Origin: Thomasclavelia sp.
GTDB taxonomy: Bacteria > Bacillota_I > Bacilli_A > Erysipelotrichales > Coprobacillaceae
DNA: 40,264 nucleotides
Assembly (NCBI RefSeq): GCF_017889095.1
Contig: NZ_JAGHEW010000376.1
Coordinates: 1 to 40,264, forward strand
Reading direction: 5' to 3'
Part shown: piece after piece, positions 1-8,281 of the stretch
Numbering within the stretch: the stretch's first letter is position 1
Layout: each line of letters starts with the position of its first letter
The notes under the pieces: model-generated
What the model was told of the DNA's origin: nothing
The model's database searches: none
The model's input: the letters and a program-made list of their open reading frames with translations, nothing else
Position numbers and translations under genes: made by a program

Positions 1-2
1 AT

Positions 3-224
3 ATAAAAGAGAAACTGCAAAAAGATATAGCGGATTATTCAGCAGAAATTCAAAATCTCAGAAGGGAGGTGAAGTTATATGAGGGTATAAAGGAACGGTC
101 TTTAAAGATGAAAGTAAAATTGGAAACCATTCAGAAAGAAGAAAAAGAAAAGGAGCGTGATCAAGATGAACGCAGGGGGCGAAACCGCAGATCAGTTCGT
201 GAGAATGAATTTACAGGGAATTGA
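3..224 (+). CDS. Relaxase (MobA/TraI-type), C-terminal fragment
   Basis: An open frame runs from the left edge to a TGA, giving about 73 residues that begin IKEKLQKDIADYSAEIQNLR. It is entirely charged and helical (coiled-coil-like, rich in K, E and R). This matches the C-terminal tail usual for Firmicutes ICE relaxases, which end in such a helix. The frame overlaps the start of the PcfB-like gene, as expected for the relaxase-PcfB-VirD4 order of Tn1549/CTn-type elements. The catalytic domain lies outside the window, so the assignment rests on position and tail composition. The protein would nick oriT and lead the transferred strand. Confidence 0.6.
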   Translation: MKEKLQKDIADYSAEIQNLRREVKLYEGIKERSLKMKVKLETIQKEEKEKERDQDERRGRNRRSVRENEFTGN

Positions 225-879
225 AATAGCGGCTAATGTAGCATTGAAAGCTGGGGGTATGGCATCAAAGTCGCTTGCTGTTACATTGTATGCGATTCTT
301 ACTGACAGGAAAAAAGTCAAAGGAAAAGCAAGACTGAATACCATGCTTAAAAGCGGTAAGGAACTGAAAGTGTTTGCTATTCAGTATGATGATCTAAAAC
401 TGTTTGTAAAAGAGGCAAAGCGATATGGCGTGATGTACTGCGTATTAAAGGAAAAGCATAAGCGTAACGGTATTTGTGATATTTTAGTTAGGGCAGAAGA
501 TGCCGCTAAAATTACACGAATCATTGATAAGTTTGAACTGGCTACAGTGGATACCAAAACGTTAAATGATAAAACTGCTGAAATGATGAATCGGGAAAGC
601 ATGAGAGATGTTCCGCCTTTGGGTGATAAAGAACATGATGAAATGGTTCGTCAAATGATGGAATCGATGAAACAGGAAAAAGATGGTCAAAACCCCAGCA
701 AGGCTCGAACGAAGAAGGACGCAACTCAGTTCGGGCATACATCAACGAAAGCAAAAAAAAGATTCGATACTATTAAACCGGAGCGTCCATCAGTTCGTGA
801 TGAATTGAGAAAAATAAAGCATAGAAGAACCAGAAAGGCTCGATACAAAAATCAAAAACAAAAACAGAAAGCGAGGTAG
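166..879 (+). CDS. PcfB-like conjugation protein (DUF3801)
   Basis: Predicted protein of 237 aa. The N-terminal part resembles PcfB/DUF3801 proteins, which in pCF10 help dock the relaxosome to the coupling protein. The C-terminal third (from about residue 170) is very basic and low in complexity, ending in a KARYKNQKQKQK-type tail that could bind nucleic acid. The ORF track starts at GTG 157, but AGGAG lies at 151-155, which leaves almost no spacer for that GTG. ATG 166 is ten bases downstream and is preferred. The gene overlaps the relaxase tail upstream and is 6 bp from the next gene, so it is part of the transfer operon. Confidence 0.8.
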   Translation: MNAGGETADQFVRMNLQGIEIAANVALKAGGMASKSLAVTLYAILTDRKKVKGKARLNTMLKSGKELKVFAIQYDDLKLFVKEAKRYGVMYCVLKEKHKRNGICDILVRAEDAAKITRIIDKFELATVDTKTLNDKTAEMMNRESMRDVPPLGDKEHDEMVRQMMESMKQEKDGQNPSKARTKKDATQFGHTSTKAKKRFDTIKPERPSVRDELRKIKHRRTRKARYKNQKQKQKAR

Positions 880-885
880 AAGCAA

Positions 886-1785
886 ATGAAAGATATTTAT
901 TCAAGACTTATGGCATCACAAAACGCATCACCTAAACCTGCTAAAAAAATCAGCAGGGAAGAATACGCTAAACAGAAGCGTGAACAAAAAAATGAACTTT
1001 ATAAGATGGCGGACAGGCAGTTAAATAAAGTGATTTCGTCACCAGTACAGTATCTTGAATTTTTAAAACTTACAGCAAGATTAAATTATACCGTAACCAA
1101 TCTGCTATTAGTGATGGCTCAAAAACCAGATGCGGTATTCTTAAAAGATAGTGATTACTGGAAAGAAAAGAAACTGTATATCAGACAGGATGAAAAAGGC
1201 ATTCAAATTTTAAAACCAGATGGGGAATATGAAAAAAGCAACGGTTCTGCTGGCACAAATTACAGGGTAAAATATGTTTTCGATGCATCGCAAATTAACA
1301 CGAAAAAATCATTCTATAAAAAACCGGTAATGAATGTGGAAAATCTGATTACAGGTCTTACCTATGAATCACCTGTCAAACTGGAATTAACGCAAATGGA
1401 AAGTATCAAAGATGTTTATTATTCAAGTCAGAAGGAACGTATTTATTATGCTGATCAACTGGAGCCGGCGGTACTGATACATGGACTGTTGAGGGAATTC
1501 TCTGCGGTAGAATATGAACAGCAGGATCAGCATTCATTTGATGGTCATGAAAAGTTCTGTATGGACAGTGCTGCCTATATATTATGCAACAAATATGGTG
1601 TACCGGTAGATGATGTGGATTTTGCAAAAGATGTTGGCGAAGTCTTTTATGATAAAAAGCCGTATGAAATAAAAAAACAGCTTTATACGATACAGTCCAT
1701 AGTGAAAGATGTCAGTGATAGAATTGATAAAGGAATTTATATTTCTCAGCAGAACAGGGATAACAGGGACCAAATGGTTCGATGA
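886..1785 (+). CDS. ArdC-like ssDNA-binding / degenerate zincin protein
   Basis: 299 aa. The stretch at about residues 40-90 (QYLEFLKLTARLNYTVTNLL, then LVMAQKPDAVFLKDSDYW) has the pattern of the ArdC N-terminal ssDNA-binding domain. The C-terminal half aligns by eye with the zinc-metallopeptidase half of that family, but the expected HExxH is replaced (VLIHGLLREFSA), so metal-dependent catalysis is unlikely. Such degenerate copies are usual between PcfB and VirD4 in Firmicutes ICEs. ArdC proteins protect incoming single-stranded DNA during conjugation; that role here is inference. Its 3' end lies just before the virD4 start. Confidence 0.7.
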   Translation: MKDIYSRLMASQNASPKPAKKISREEYAKQKREQKNELYKMADRQLNKVISSPVQYLEFLKLTARLNYTVTNLLLVMAQKPDAVFLKDSDYWKEKKLYIRQDEKGIQILKPDGEYEKSNGSAGTNYRVKYVFDASQINTKKSFYKKPVMNVENLITGLTYESPVKLELTQMESIKDVYYSSQKERIYYADQLEPAVLIHGLLREFSAVEYEQQDQHSFDGHEKFCMDSAAYILCNKYGVPVDDVDFAKDVGEVFYDKKPYEIKKQLYTIQSIVKDVSDRIDKGIYISQQNRDNRDQMVR

Positions 1786-1798
1786 TTGGAAAGTAAAT

Positions 1799-3580
1799 AT
1801 GAAACACGAAGAGCATCATTATTTTATTCTGTTTATGCTAGGTTTTATTCCCATTGTATGGTTTGGACTGTTAATTGCTCCTTATATATCCGATGGATTG
1901 ATTTATGCGTTACCTGAAATGACAGTTGCAATCTATCATCCATTTCATGTTGTATGGTGTGAAAACAGCCTTAAAATGGTCGGTCTAATGACAGTGATTT
2001 ATATCTGTGTAGCGGGTATTGTATTATCCAGTAGAAGAAATTACCGAAGAAACGTAGAATACGGTTCAGCGAAATGGGGTGATACCAAAAAGGTCAATCA
2101 AAAGTATGCAAGCAAAGACTTTACTTCTAATAAGATACTAAGTCAAAATGTAAGAATAGGTTTAGACGGTAAGAAACATCGAAGAAATCTTAACACTATT
2201 ATTATTGGTGGTAGTGGTGCAGGTAAGACGAGGTTTTACTGTAAGCCTAATATTATGCAGTGTAATACCAGCTTTGTCTGTCTTGATCCCAAAGGTGAGA
2301 TTTTGAGAGATGTAGGAAATCTTCTTGAAAAAGAGGGATATGTGATCAAGGTCATTGATCTGATCAATATGCAAAAAAGTCACTGTTATAATCCTTTTAG
2401 ATATATTCAGGACGATAAAGATGTTTTAAAACTGATCACCAATCTTATTCGTAATACGACACCAAAAGGGAGTCAAAATCAGGATCCTTTTTGGGAAAAA
2501 TCGGAAACAGCACTTTTGGAGGCTTTATGCCTGTATCTTCTCCATGAAGCACCTGAAGAAGAACAGAATTTTACAATGGTCATGGAAATGATTGCAGCCG
2601 CTGAAGTAAGAGAAGATGACGAAGATTATCAAAGCCCATTAGATGAGTTATTTGAAAGACTCGAAATGAGGAATCCAGAAAGTCTTGCAGTAAAACAGTA
2701 TAAAATTTATAAACAGGCCGCTGGAAAAACAGCAAAATCTATTTTAGTGTCTGTTGGCGTTCGACTGGCTGCTTTTAACTTGGAAAGTATAGCAGGGATT
2801 ACTTCTACTGATGAATTGGAACTGGAACTCATGGGAGAAAGAAAGACCGCTCTGTTTGCAGTTATTCCCGATAATGACAGTACCTTTAATTTTCTTGTCG
2901 GTATGTTGTATACCCAGCTGTTTCAGATTTTATATTACAGTGCGGATATTATTCATGGTGGAGAGTTGCCGCTAGCTGTCCATTTTTTAATGGACGAATT
3001 TGCCAACGTCGCCTTACCGGACGAATTTGACAAACTGTTATCGACTATGCGTTCCAGAAAGATATTTGTTTCTATCATTCTTCAGAATCTTGCACAGATC
3101 AAAGCATTATATAAAGATGCTTGGGAAAGTATCGTCGGCAATTGTGACGAATTATACTATCTGGGTGGGAATGAACAGTCTACTCACAAGTTTATTAGCG
3201 AATATTTAGGCAAGGAAACACTGGATACAAATACCTATGGCAAATCCAGCGGAAAAAGCGGAAGCTACTCAACCAATTATCAGCAGGTTGGTCGAGAATT
3301 ATTAACACCTGATGAGGTACGATTGCTTAATAATGATTATGCGTTACTGTTTATTCGAGGTGAAAGACCTATTTTTGATAAGAAATACGATATTCTAAAA
3401 CATCCTAATGTTAAATATACAAAAGACGGAGGAACGAAACCTTACGAACATGGAAAAATAAAATATACTGTTGAAGAATGGGAAAATATCATACTTTCAG
3501 AAGATTATGAATTTTTCTCCGATGAAGATATTGAGGAATACTTTAACGATATTGATGATGATGTCACAGAAGAATATTAA
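1799..3580 (+). CDS. virD4: VirD4/TraG-type conjugative coupling ATPase
   Basis: 593 aa from ATG 1799. Two N-terminal membrane segments (about residues 10-32 and 55-75) anchor it. A TraG/TraD ATPase domain follows, with Walker A GGSGAGKT near residue 137 and Walker B HFLMDEF near 394. The C-terminal tail is strongly acidic (EDIEEYFNDIDDDVTEEY). It couples the relaxosome to the type IV secretion channel and drives DNA export at the membrane. The ORF track begins at 1709, but that would overlap the upstream gene by 77 bp. ATG 1799 has GGAAAG at 1788-1793 and is preferred, though the start is not certain. An intrinsic terminator follows. Confidence 0.93.
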   Translation: MKHEEHHYFILFMLGFIPIVWFGLLIAPYISDGLIYALPEMTVAIYHPFHVVWCENSLKMVGLMTVIYICVAGIVLSSRRNYRRNVEYGSAKWGDTKKVNQKYASKDFTSNKILSQNVRIGLDGKKHRRNLNTIIIGGSGAGKTRFYCKPNIMQCNTSFVCLDPKGEILRDVGNLLEKEGYVIKVIDLINMQKSHCYNPFRYIQDDKDVLKLITNLIRNTTPKGSQNQDPFWEKSETALLEALCLYLLHEAPEEEQNFTMVMEMIAAAEVREDDEDYQSPLDELFERLEMRNPESLAVKQYKIYKQAAGKTAKSILVSVGVRLAAFNLESIAGITSTDELELELMGERKTALFAVIPDNDSTFNFLVGMLYTQLFQILYYSADIIHGGELPLAVHFLMDEFANVALPDEFDKLLSTMRSRKIFVSIILQNLAQIKALYKDAWESIVGNCDELYYLGGNEQSTHKFISEYLGKETLDTNTYGKSSGKSGSYSTNYQQVGRELLTPDEVRLLNNDYALLFIRGERPIFDKKYDILKHPNVKYTKDGGTKPYEHGKIKYTVEEWENIILSEDYEFFSDEDIEEYFNDIDDDVTEEY

Positions 3581-3596
3581 AAAGCTAAAGATGAAG

Positions 3597-3630
3597 CAGG
3601 TGGTCATGAAAACTGCCTGTTTTTTATTTT
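3597..3630 (+). terminator. Intrinsic terminator after virD4
   Basis: CAGGTGGT pairs with ACTGCCTG (8 bp, two wobble pairs) around a 7-base loop and is followed by TTTTTTATTTT. It lies inside the transfer operon, between virD4 and the pilin-like gene, so it may only attenuate transcription. Confidence 0.7.
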
Positions 3631-3659
3631 ACAAAAATGATTTTATGGGGGTTATATAA

Positions 3660-3986
3660 ATGAAAGGAAATAAGCGTTTAATGCTGATAAAATTGAAAAG
3701 AATGTTGTGGATGTGCTATGTCATGAGTGTACTGATTCTAAATGTAGGAGCAGTACCTGTTTTTGCAGAGGGAGATCCCCTTACAGTGATCAACAATCTG
3801 TCAAATTTTATTTTCAGCCTAATTCGAGCTATTGGTATGATTTTGCTTGGTTTTGGTGTTGTTCAGGTGGGTCTGTCCTTAAAAAGCCATGATCCGAGTC
3901 AACGTGCCAATGGTTTTTTAACTGTTGCAGGCGGTATCGTCATTACGTTTGCAAAAGAAATTTTAAACACCATTGTAGGTGGATAA
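3660..3986 (+). CDS. VirB2/TrbC-like small membrane protein (pilin-like)
   Basis: 108 aa. Residues 1-36 form a long signal peptide (basic n-region, hydrophobic core, VFAEG cleavage region). Two hydrophobic helices follow, at about 48-72 and 88-105. This is the layout of VirB2/TrbC-type subunits and of the Maff2-like proteins found at this position in Tn1549-type elements. It probably forms part of the mating channel or its surface structure. It lies directly before the VirB6-like gene, a conserved order. The family is assigned from size, topology and position rather than from a diagnostic motif. Confidence 0.7.
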   Translation: MKGNKRLMLIKLKRMLWMCYVMSVLILNVGAVPVFAEGDPLTVINNLSNFIFSLIRAIGMILLGFGVVQVGLSLKSHDPSQRANGFLTVAGGIVITFAKEILNTIVGG

Positions 3987-4014
3987 ATGGCAGTAAGCAA
4001 AGGAGGTGGTTTTA

Positions 4015-4845
4015 TTGGGTGGAATTTTAGATAATCTAACCAATGCAATCAATACATGGAATGAAAAAATGTCGGAAATATGGCTTTTGCTGACGCAGAC
4101 ACCACAGACCTTTAAAGGCGGTCATATTTGGACTGTTATCGTTAAAATTCATAATGCTTTAACAGCAATAGGACTTGCACTGCTTGTTCTGTTTTTTGTG
4201 GTCGGCATGGTCAAAACGTGTACAAGCCTGACAGAAATAAAACGTCCTGAGCAGGCACTAAGACTGTTTTTGAGATTTGCCGTTGCCAGAGTGATTGTCA
4301 CTTATGGAATGACGATCATGACAAAAGTATTTGAAATTGTTCAGGGAATTACCAGCAAAATTATGACAACTGTCGGTGTGGGAAGTGCAACGACCACTAC
4401 GATTCCCAAAGTGATTGAAGAAGCAATCGATGATTGCGGTTTTTTAGAGTCTATTCCTTTATGGGCTGTTACTTTGCTGGGAGGAATATTTATTACTATT
4501 CTTTCTTTTGTTCTGATTCTAACAGTCTATAGCCGCTTTTTTAAACTTTATATGTATACTGCAATCAGCCCGATTCCTTTATCTGCTTCAGCAAGTGAAA
4601 GCACACAATCGGTGGCTGTTACCTTTATTAAAAGCTATATGGGAGTCTGCCTCGAAGGAGCGATTATCGTTCTGGCCTGTGTTATATTTTCTGCATTTGC
4701 ATCCTCCGCTCCGGCAATTGACGCTGAAGCGAGTGCTGTTTCAATGCTATGGACATATATAGGCGAAATTGTGTTTAATATGCTGGTGTTAGTCGGAACG
4801 GTCAAGATGAGCGATAGAATTGTAAAAGATATGATGGGATTATAA
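4015..4845 (+). CDS. VirB6/TrbL-like polytopic conjugation protein
   Basis: About 276 aa with five or more hydrophobic segments (near residues 45-70, 90-110, 150-185, 205-230 and 240-265) and the PLSASASE motif region typical of TrbL/VirB6 proteins of Gram-positive ICEs. It would form the inner-membrane core of the secretion channel. The ORF track starts at GTG 4006, but that codon lies within the Shine-Dalgarno sequence AGGAGGT (4001-4007). TTG 4015, seven bases downstream, is the better start and gives MGGILDNL. It follows the pilin-like gene closely and is probably cotranscribed with it. Confidence 0.85.
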   Translation: MGGILDNLTNAINTWNEKMSEIWLLLTQTPQTFKGGHIWTVIVKIHNALTAIGLALLVLFFVVGMVKTCTSLTEIKRPEQALRLFLRFAVARVIVTYGMTIMTKVFEIVQGITSKIMTTVGVGSATTTTIPKVIEEAIDDCGFLESIPLWAVTLLGGIFITILSFVLILTVYSRFFKLYMYTAISPIPLSASASESTQSVAVTFIKSYMGVCLEGAIIVLACVIFSAFASSAPAIDAEASAVSMLWTYIGEIVFNMLVLVGTVKMSDRIVKDMMGL

Positions 4846-4862
4846 TTAAATGGCTAAAAATA

Positions 4863-4900
4863 TGCATATTATTCTCTAATTATGGTATAATATTGCCATA
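4863..4900 (+). promoter_or_regulatory. Promoter and operator of the Phd/ParE locus
   Basis: A perfect TATAAT (4886-4891) is preceded by TG at the extended -10 position, with a weak -35 (TGCATA, 4863-4868) at 17 bp. The -10 lies inside an inverted repeat, TATGG-N10-CCATA (4881-4900). That is a natural binding site for the antitoxin, which in this family represses its own operon. Confidence 0.65.
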
Positions 4901-4916
4901 AGAGAGGAGGAGATGA

Positions 4917-5180
4917 ATGATGCCACGTATTATACCCATTAGTGAACTGAAAAATACTGCAGATATTTCCGACAAGTGCCACCAGCAGGACGAACCTATT
5001 TATATTACAAAAAATGGATATGGAGATATGGTCATTATGAGTATAGAAGTGTATGAAAAAATGATGAAAAAATTTGAAATTTACAAAGACATCGAAATCT
5101 CTGAAAAACAGATGAAAGAAGGAAAAGTCAGAGATGCAAGACAGTCATTAAACGAGATGAGAGCAAAATATGGGCTATAA
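4917..5180 (+). CDS. Phd/YefM-family antitoxin
   Basis: 87 aa (86 from ATG 4920). The N-terminal IIPISELKNTADIS and the following beta-strand ITKNGYGDMVIMSIEVYEKM are the classic Phd/YefM fold, which binds DNA at the N-terminus. The acidic helical C-terminus would wrap and neutralise the toxin. AGAGGAGGAG just upstream is a strong ribosome binding site that serves either start. The stop overlaps the toxin start by 11 bp, indicating translational coupling. The pair interrupts the transfer operon between the VirB6-like gene and prgI and has its own promoter and terminator, so it looks like an addiction module that stabilises the element. Confidence 0.9.
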   Translation: MMPRIIPISELKNTADISDKCHQQDEPIYITKNGYGDMVIMSIEVYEKMMKKFEIYKDIEISEKQMKEGKVRDARQSLNEMRAKYGL

Positions 5181-5481
5181 ATTAGATATAACTGAACGTG
5201 CTGAAGAATTAACTACCCGACAGATCGATTATTTGCTCTACACTGTAAAAAGTGAAAGAGCAGCCAGACATCTTTTTGATGAAATAGATAAAATTTATAG
5301 CCGACTTGAAGAAAATCCTTATCAGTTTCCAATATGTAAAGATAGTTATCTTGCCAGAAAAGGTTATCACGAAGCTGTCTTATCTAATATGAATTATACT
5401 GTTATTTTTTCTATATCCGATATGACAGTCACTGTATTAGGGGTATTTCATCAGTTGGAAAACTATGCTCTAAAAGTTTAG
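5170..5481 (+). CDS. ParE/RelE-superfamily toxin
   Basis: 103 aa. The pattern of an N-terminal helical pair (ERAEELTTRQIDYLLYTVKS), then RAARHLFDEIDKIYSRLEENPYQFP and C-terminal beta strands with YTVIFSISDMTVTVLGVFHQ, is typical of the RelE/ParE toxin fold. Family members either cleave mRNA on the ribosome or poison gyrase. Which applies here cannot be told from sequence. It overlaps the antitoxin gene by 11 bp and is followed by a terminator, so the two form a self-contained unit. Confidence 0.88.
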   Translation: MGYKLDITERAEELTTRQIDYLLYTVKSERAARHLFDEIDKIYSRLEENPYQFPICKDSYLARKGYHEAVLSNMNYTVIFSISDMTVTVLGVFHQLENYALKV

Positions 5482-5516
5482 TCAGACAAATATTACAGAA
5501 TATAAAATACTAAGAT

Positions 5517-5549
5517 AACCGGCATACTAATCAACGTGTGTCGGTTTTT
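5517..5549 (+). terminator. Intrinsic terminator of the toxin-antitoxin pair
   Basis: AACCGGCA pairs with TGTCGGTT (8 bp, one wobble) around a 14-base loop, followed by a run of T. Confidence 0.75.
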
Positions 5550-5571
5550 AAGTATGATGAAAGGTGAAAAA

Positions 5572-6015
5572 ATGGAAATAAAAATTAATAAAGATATTAG
5601 AAAATATACGGAAAGCATTGTGTTAGGTTTATCCCTGAGACAGTGCTTTTTTTCTGTACTGGCATGTGTCATCGCCATTATCATTTATTTTTCTTTTATT
5701 AATAAACTGGGTTTAGAGATAACGAGCTGGATATGTATTATAGGGGCAGTCCCTTTTGCATCTTTAGGATTTGTCACTTATCAGGAAATGACGTTTGAAA
5801 AAATTATACTTCATGCCTGGAAATCACTCTGGCTTTCAGGAAAAAAATTAATTTTTAAACCCGTCAATTTATATTATGAAATATTAAGAAGTTTTATCGA
5901 TGTTAAGCGAAAGGAGTCGTTAGGCGTTAATGATAAAAAGTTACGAAAGATTAAAAAAACAGAACAGAGAAAAAATAAAAGTACCAAAATCCGCTCAGGA
6001 CGTGATCAATATTGA
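5572..6015 (+). CDS. prgI: PrgI family (VirB3-like) conjugation protein
   Basis: 147 aa. MEIKINKDIRKYTESIVLGL is the characteristic PrgI start. Two transmembrane helices follow (about residues 25-47 and 52-70), then a basic cytoplasmic tail. PrgI proteins are the Gram-positive VirB3 equivalents that anchor VirB4 to the channel. The ORF track starts at 5536, but homology and an AAAGGTG site ahead of ATG 5572 support the later start. The end overlaps the virB4 start by 86 bp, longer than usual, suggesting tight coupling. Confidence 0.9.
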   Translation: MEIKINKDIRKYTESIVLGLSLRQCFFSVLACVIAIIIYFSFINKLGLEITSWICIIGAVPFASLGFVTYQEMTFEKIILHAWKSLWLSGKKLIFKPVNLYYEILRSFIDVKRKESLGVNDKKLRKIKKTEQRKNKSTKIRSGRDQY

Positions 6016-8281
6016 TACGATCTATGCTGACGGTATTTTTTGTGTAGGAAAAAAGTATTCGAAAACGTATCGATTTAAAGATATTAATTATTCCATTGCA
6101 TCGAAAGAGGAAAAAGTGGGTTTATTTTTACATTACAGTGAACTGCTCAATTCTTTAGATAGCAGTGTGATGACCAAAATAACAATTAATAATCGAAAAA
6201 TAGATATTAAAAATTTTAAGGAAAATATACTTATTCCTTTAAAAGGTGATCATCTGGATAAGTACCGCAAGGAATATAACGATATGCTGTTAGAAAAAGT
6301 TGAACAGGCAGAATCTATAAGTCAGGAAAAATATATTACGGTCACTGTTTTTAAAAATTCTATTGAAGAGGCTAGAACCTTTTTCTCCAGAACCTTTACT
6401 GAATTGTCAGCACATTTTGCAAGACTTGGAAGTGAATTGGAGGAACTCGATGCTGTTGAACGACTTAAACTGTTGCATGATTTTTACCGCTGTGGTGAAG
6501 AGGGAAACTTTCAGTTTGATCTAAAGGACTTTATGCGTAAAGGTCATCACTTTAAAGATGCTATTTGTCCCCGTCAGCCGGAATTTCACCACAAATATTT
6601 TAAGCTTGGTGATAAATACGGACGAGTGATGTATCTGTCTAACTTTGCCACATATATCAAAGATTCTTTTGTCAGCGAACTGTGCTCTTTTAATAAAAAT
6701 CTGATGTACAGTATGGATATAATTGTCGTCCCAACCGATGAAGCGGTAAAAGAAGTTGAAAATCGACTTTTAGGGGTTGAAACAAACATTACGAACTGGC
6801 AAAGACGCCAGAATGCTAACAATAACTTTTCAGCAGTTATCCCGTATGATATGGAGGCTCAAAGGAAAGAGAGTAAGGAATTTTTAGATGATCTGATTGT
6901 CAGGGACCAGAGAATGATGCTGGGGTGCATGACACTGGTTCATTTAGCGGATTCAAAAGAAGAACTGGATAATGATACAGATACACTTATGAGCATTGCA
7001 AGAAAATATATGTGTGAACTCTCTGTTTTGGCTTTTGCCAGCAGACAGCTTGAGGGACTGATGAGTGTACTTCCAATTGAGGGGAATAAACTTGATATAG
7101 TGAGAACGCTTTTAACCGAAAGTATGGCAGTTTTTATGCCATTCAGGGCACAGGAAATTAGTGATGCAGGAGGAATATGGTTTGGGCAGAATGCCATTAC
7201 CAATAATTTAATATTATGCAATAAAGAAAAACTGATGAATCCCAATGCATTTCAGCTAGGTGTACCCGGCTCAGGTAAAAGTTTTTTAACCAAAGAGCAG
7301 ATTGTTTTTATTGCCCTGTCAACGGACGATGACATTATTATTTGCGATCCGGAATCGGAATACTCACTGCTGGTTAAGGAATTAGGGGGTGAGGTTATCC
7401 AGATTGCTGTAGGAAGTCCTAACCATATTAACGCTCTCGATATGAATGAGGGTTATGGAGATAGTGGCAATCCTGTAGGAGATAAATCTCAATTCATCAT
7501 GTCTTTATTCGAGCAGCTTGATCGTGACGGTATTAAACCGATTGACCGTTCCATTATTGATCGATGTGTTGCACTGGTTTATCAGGATTATTATAAAACC
7601 GGAAAAGTGCCAACATTGGTCACTTTAAGAAAAAAACTTTTAGAACAGCCGGAATTGGAAGCAAGGAGCCTGGCATTGAAACTGGAATTATTTACCGACG
7701 GTTCATTAGATGCTTTTGCCCATGAAACAAATGTCGATACATCAAGTCGCATTGTTTCCTATGACATTTTTAAGCTGGGTAAACAGCTCAAGACGATGGG
7801 ATTATTGGTTATCACCGATGCCATGATCAATCGTGTTAATGACAACTGGCGAAAAGGAAAAAGAACGCATATCATTATCGACGAGTTTCACGTTGTTTTT
7901 GAAAACGAAGAAAGTGCAAGTTTCTTTAATTCAGCGTGGCGACAGTTTAGAAAGCGTGATGGTTATCCCATCGGTATTACGCAGAATGTGGAATATTTGC
8001 TGGACAGTGTTCAGGCAAGTACAATGCTTTCAAACAGTGAGTTTGTTGTTATGCTGAATCAGGCTTATCAGGATCGTGAAAAACTGGCAACATTACTGAA
8101 TATCTCTGATGAACAGTTGAGCTATATTACAAATGCTCAGGCTGGTTGCGGACTGATCAAATACGGAGGAAATCTTGTTCCCTTTGTGAATCGATTCCCT
8201 AAAAATACTGAACTATATAAACTTATGACAACTAAACCGTCAGACAGAGAAAAAGGAGAGGATAATGAATGGAAGAAATGA
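5930..8281 (+). CDS. virB4: VirB4-type conjugation ATPase
   Basis: 783 aa. It has the usual VirB4/TraE layout: an N-terminal channel-binding half opening with KVPKSAQDVI, then a RecA-like ATPase with Walker A GVPGSGKS near residue 446 and Walker B HIIIDEFHVVFENE near 648. It energises assembly of the mating channel and substrate transfer at the membrane. AAGGAG is at 5911-5916 ahead of ATG 5930. The length fits Firmicutes ICE VirB4 proteins (about 780-810 aa). The next gene starts within its last codons. Confidence 0.95.
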   Translation: MIKSYERLKKQNREKIKVPKSAQDVINIDTIYADGIFCVGKKYSKTYRFKDINYSIASKEEKVGLFLHYSELLNSLDSSVMTKITINNRKIDIKNFKENILIPLKGDHLDKYRKEYNDMLLEKVEQAESISQEKYITVTVFKNSIEEARTFFSRTFTELSAHFARLGSELEELDAVERLKLLHDFYRCGEEGNFQFDLKDFMRKGHHFKDAICPRQPEFHHKYFKLGDKYGRVMYLSNFATYIKDSFVSELCSFNKNLMYSMDIIVVPTDEAVKEVENRLLGVETNITNWQRRQNANNNFSAVIPYDMEAQRKESKEFLDDLIVRDQRMMLGCMTLVHLADSKEELDNDTDTLMSIARKYMCELSVLAFASRQLEGLMSVLPIEGNKLDIVRTLLTESMAVFMPFRAQEISDAGGIWFGQNAITNNLILCNKEKLMNPNAFQLGVPGSGKSFLTKEQIVFIALSTDDDIIICDPESEYSLLVKELGGEVIQIAVGSPNHINALDMNEGYGDSGNPVGDKSQFIMSLFEQLDRDGIKPIDRSIIDRCVALVYQDYYKTGKVPTLVTLRKKLLEQPELEARSLALKLELFTDGSLDAFAHETNVDTSSRIVSYDIFKLGKQLKTMGLLVITDAMINRVNDNWRKGKRTHIIIDEFHVVFENEESASFFNSAWRQFRKRDGYPIGITQNVEYLLDSVQASTMLSNSEFVVMLNQAYQDREKLATLLNISDEQLSYITNAQAGCGLIKYGGNLVPFVNRFPKNTELYKLMTTKPSDREKGEDNEWKK

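Noticed and set aside
1709-1798. Longer virD4 start
   Set aside because: It would overlap the upstream gene by 77 bp, and the extra residues do not look like a VirD4 N-terminus. GGAAAG precedes ATG 1799. The choice is not certain.
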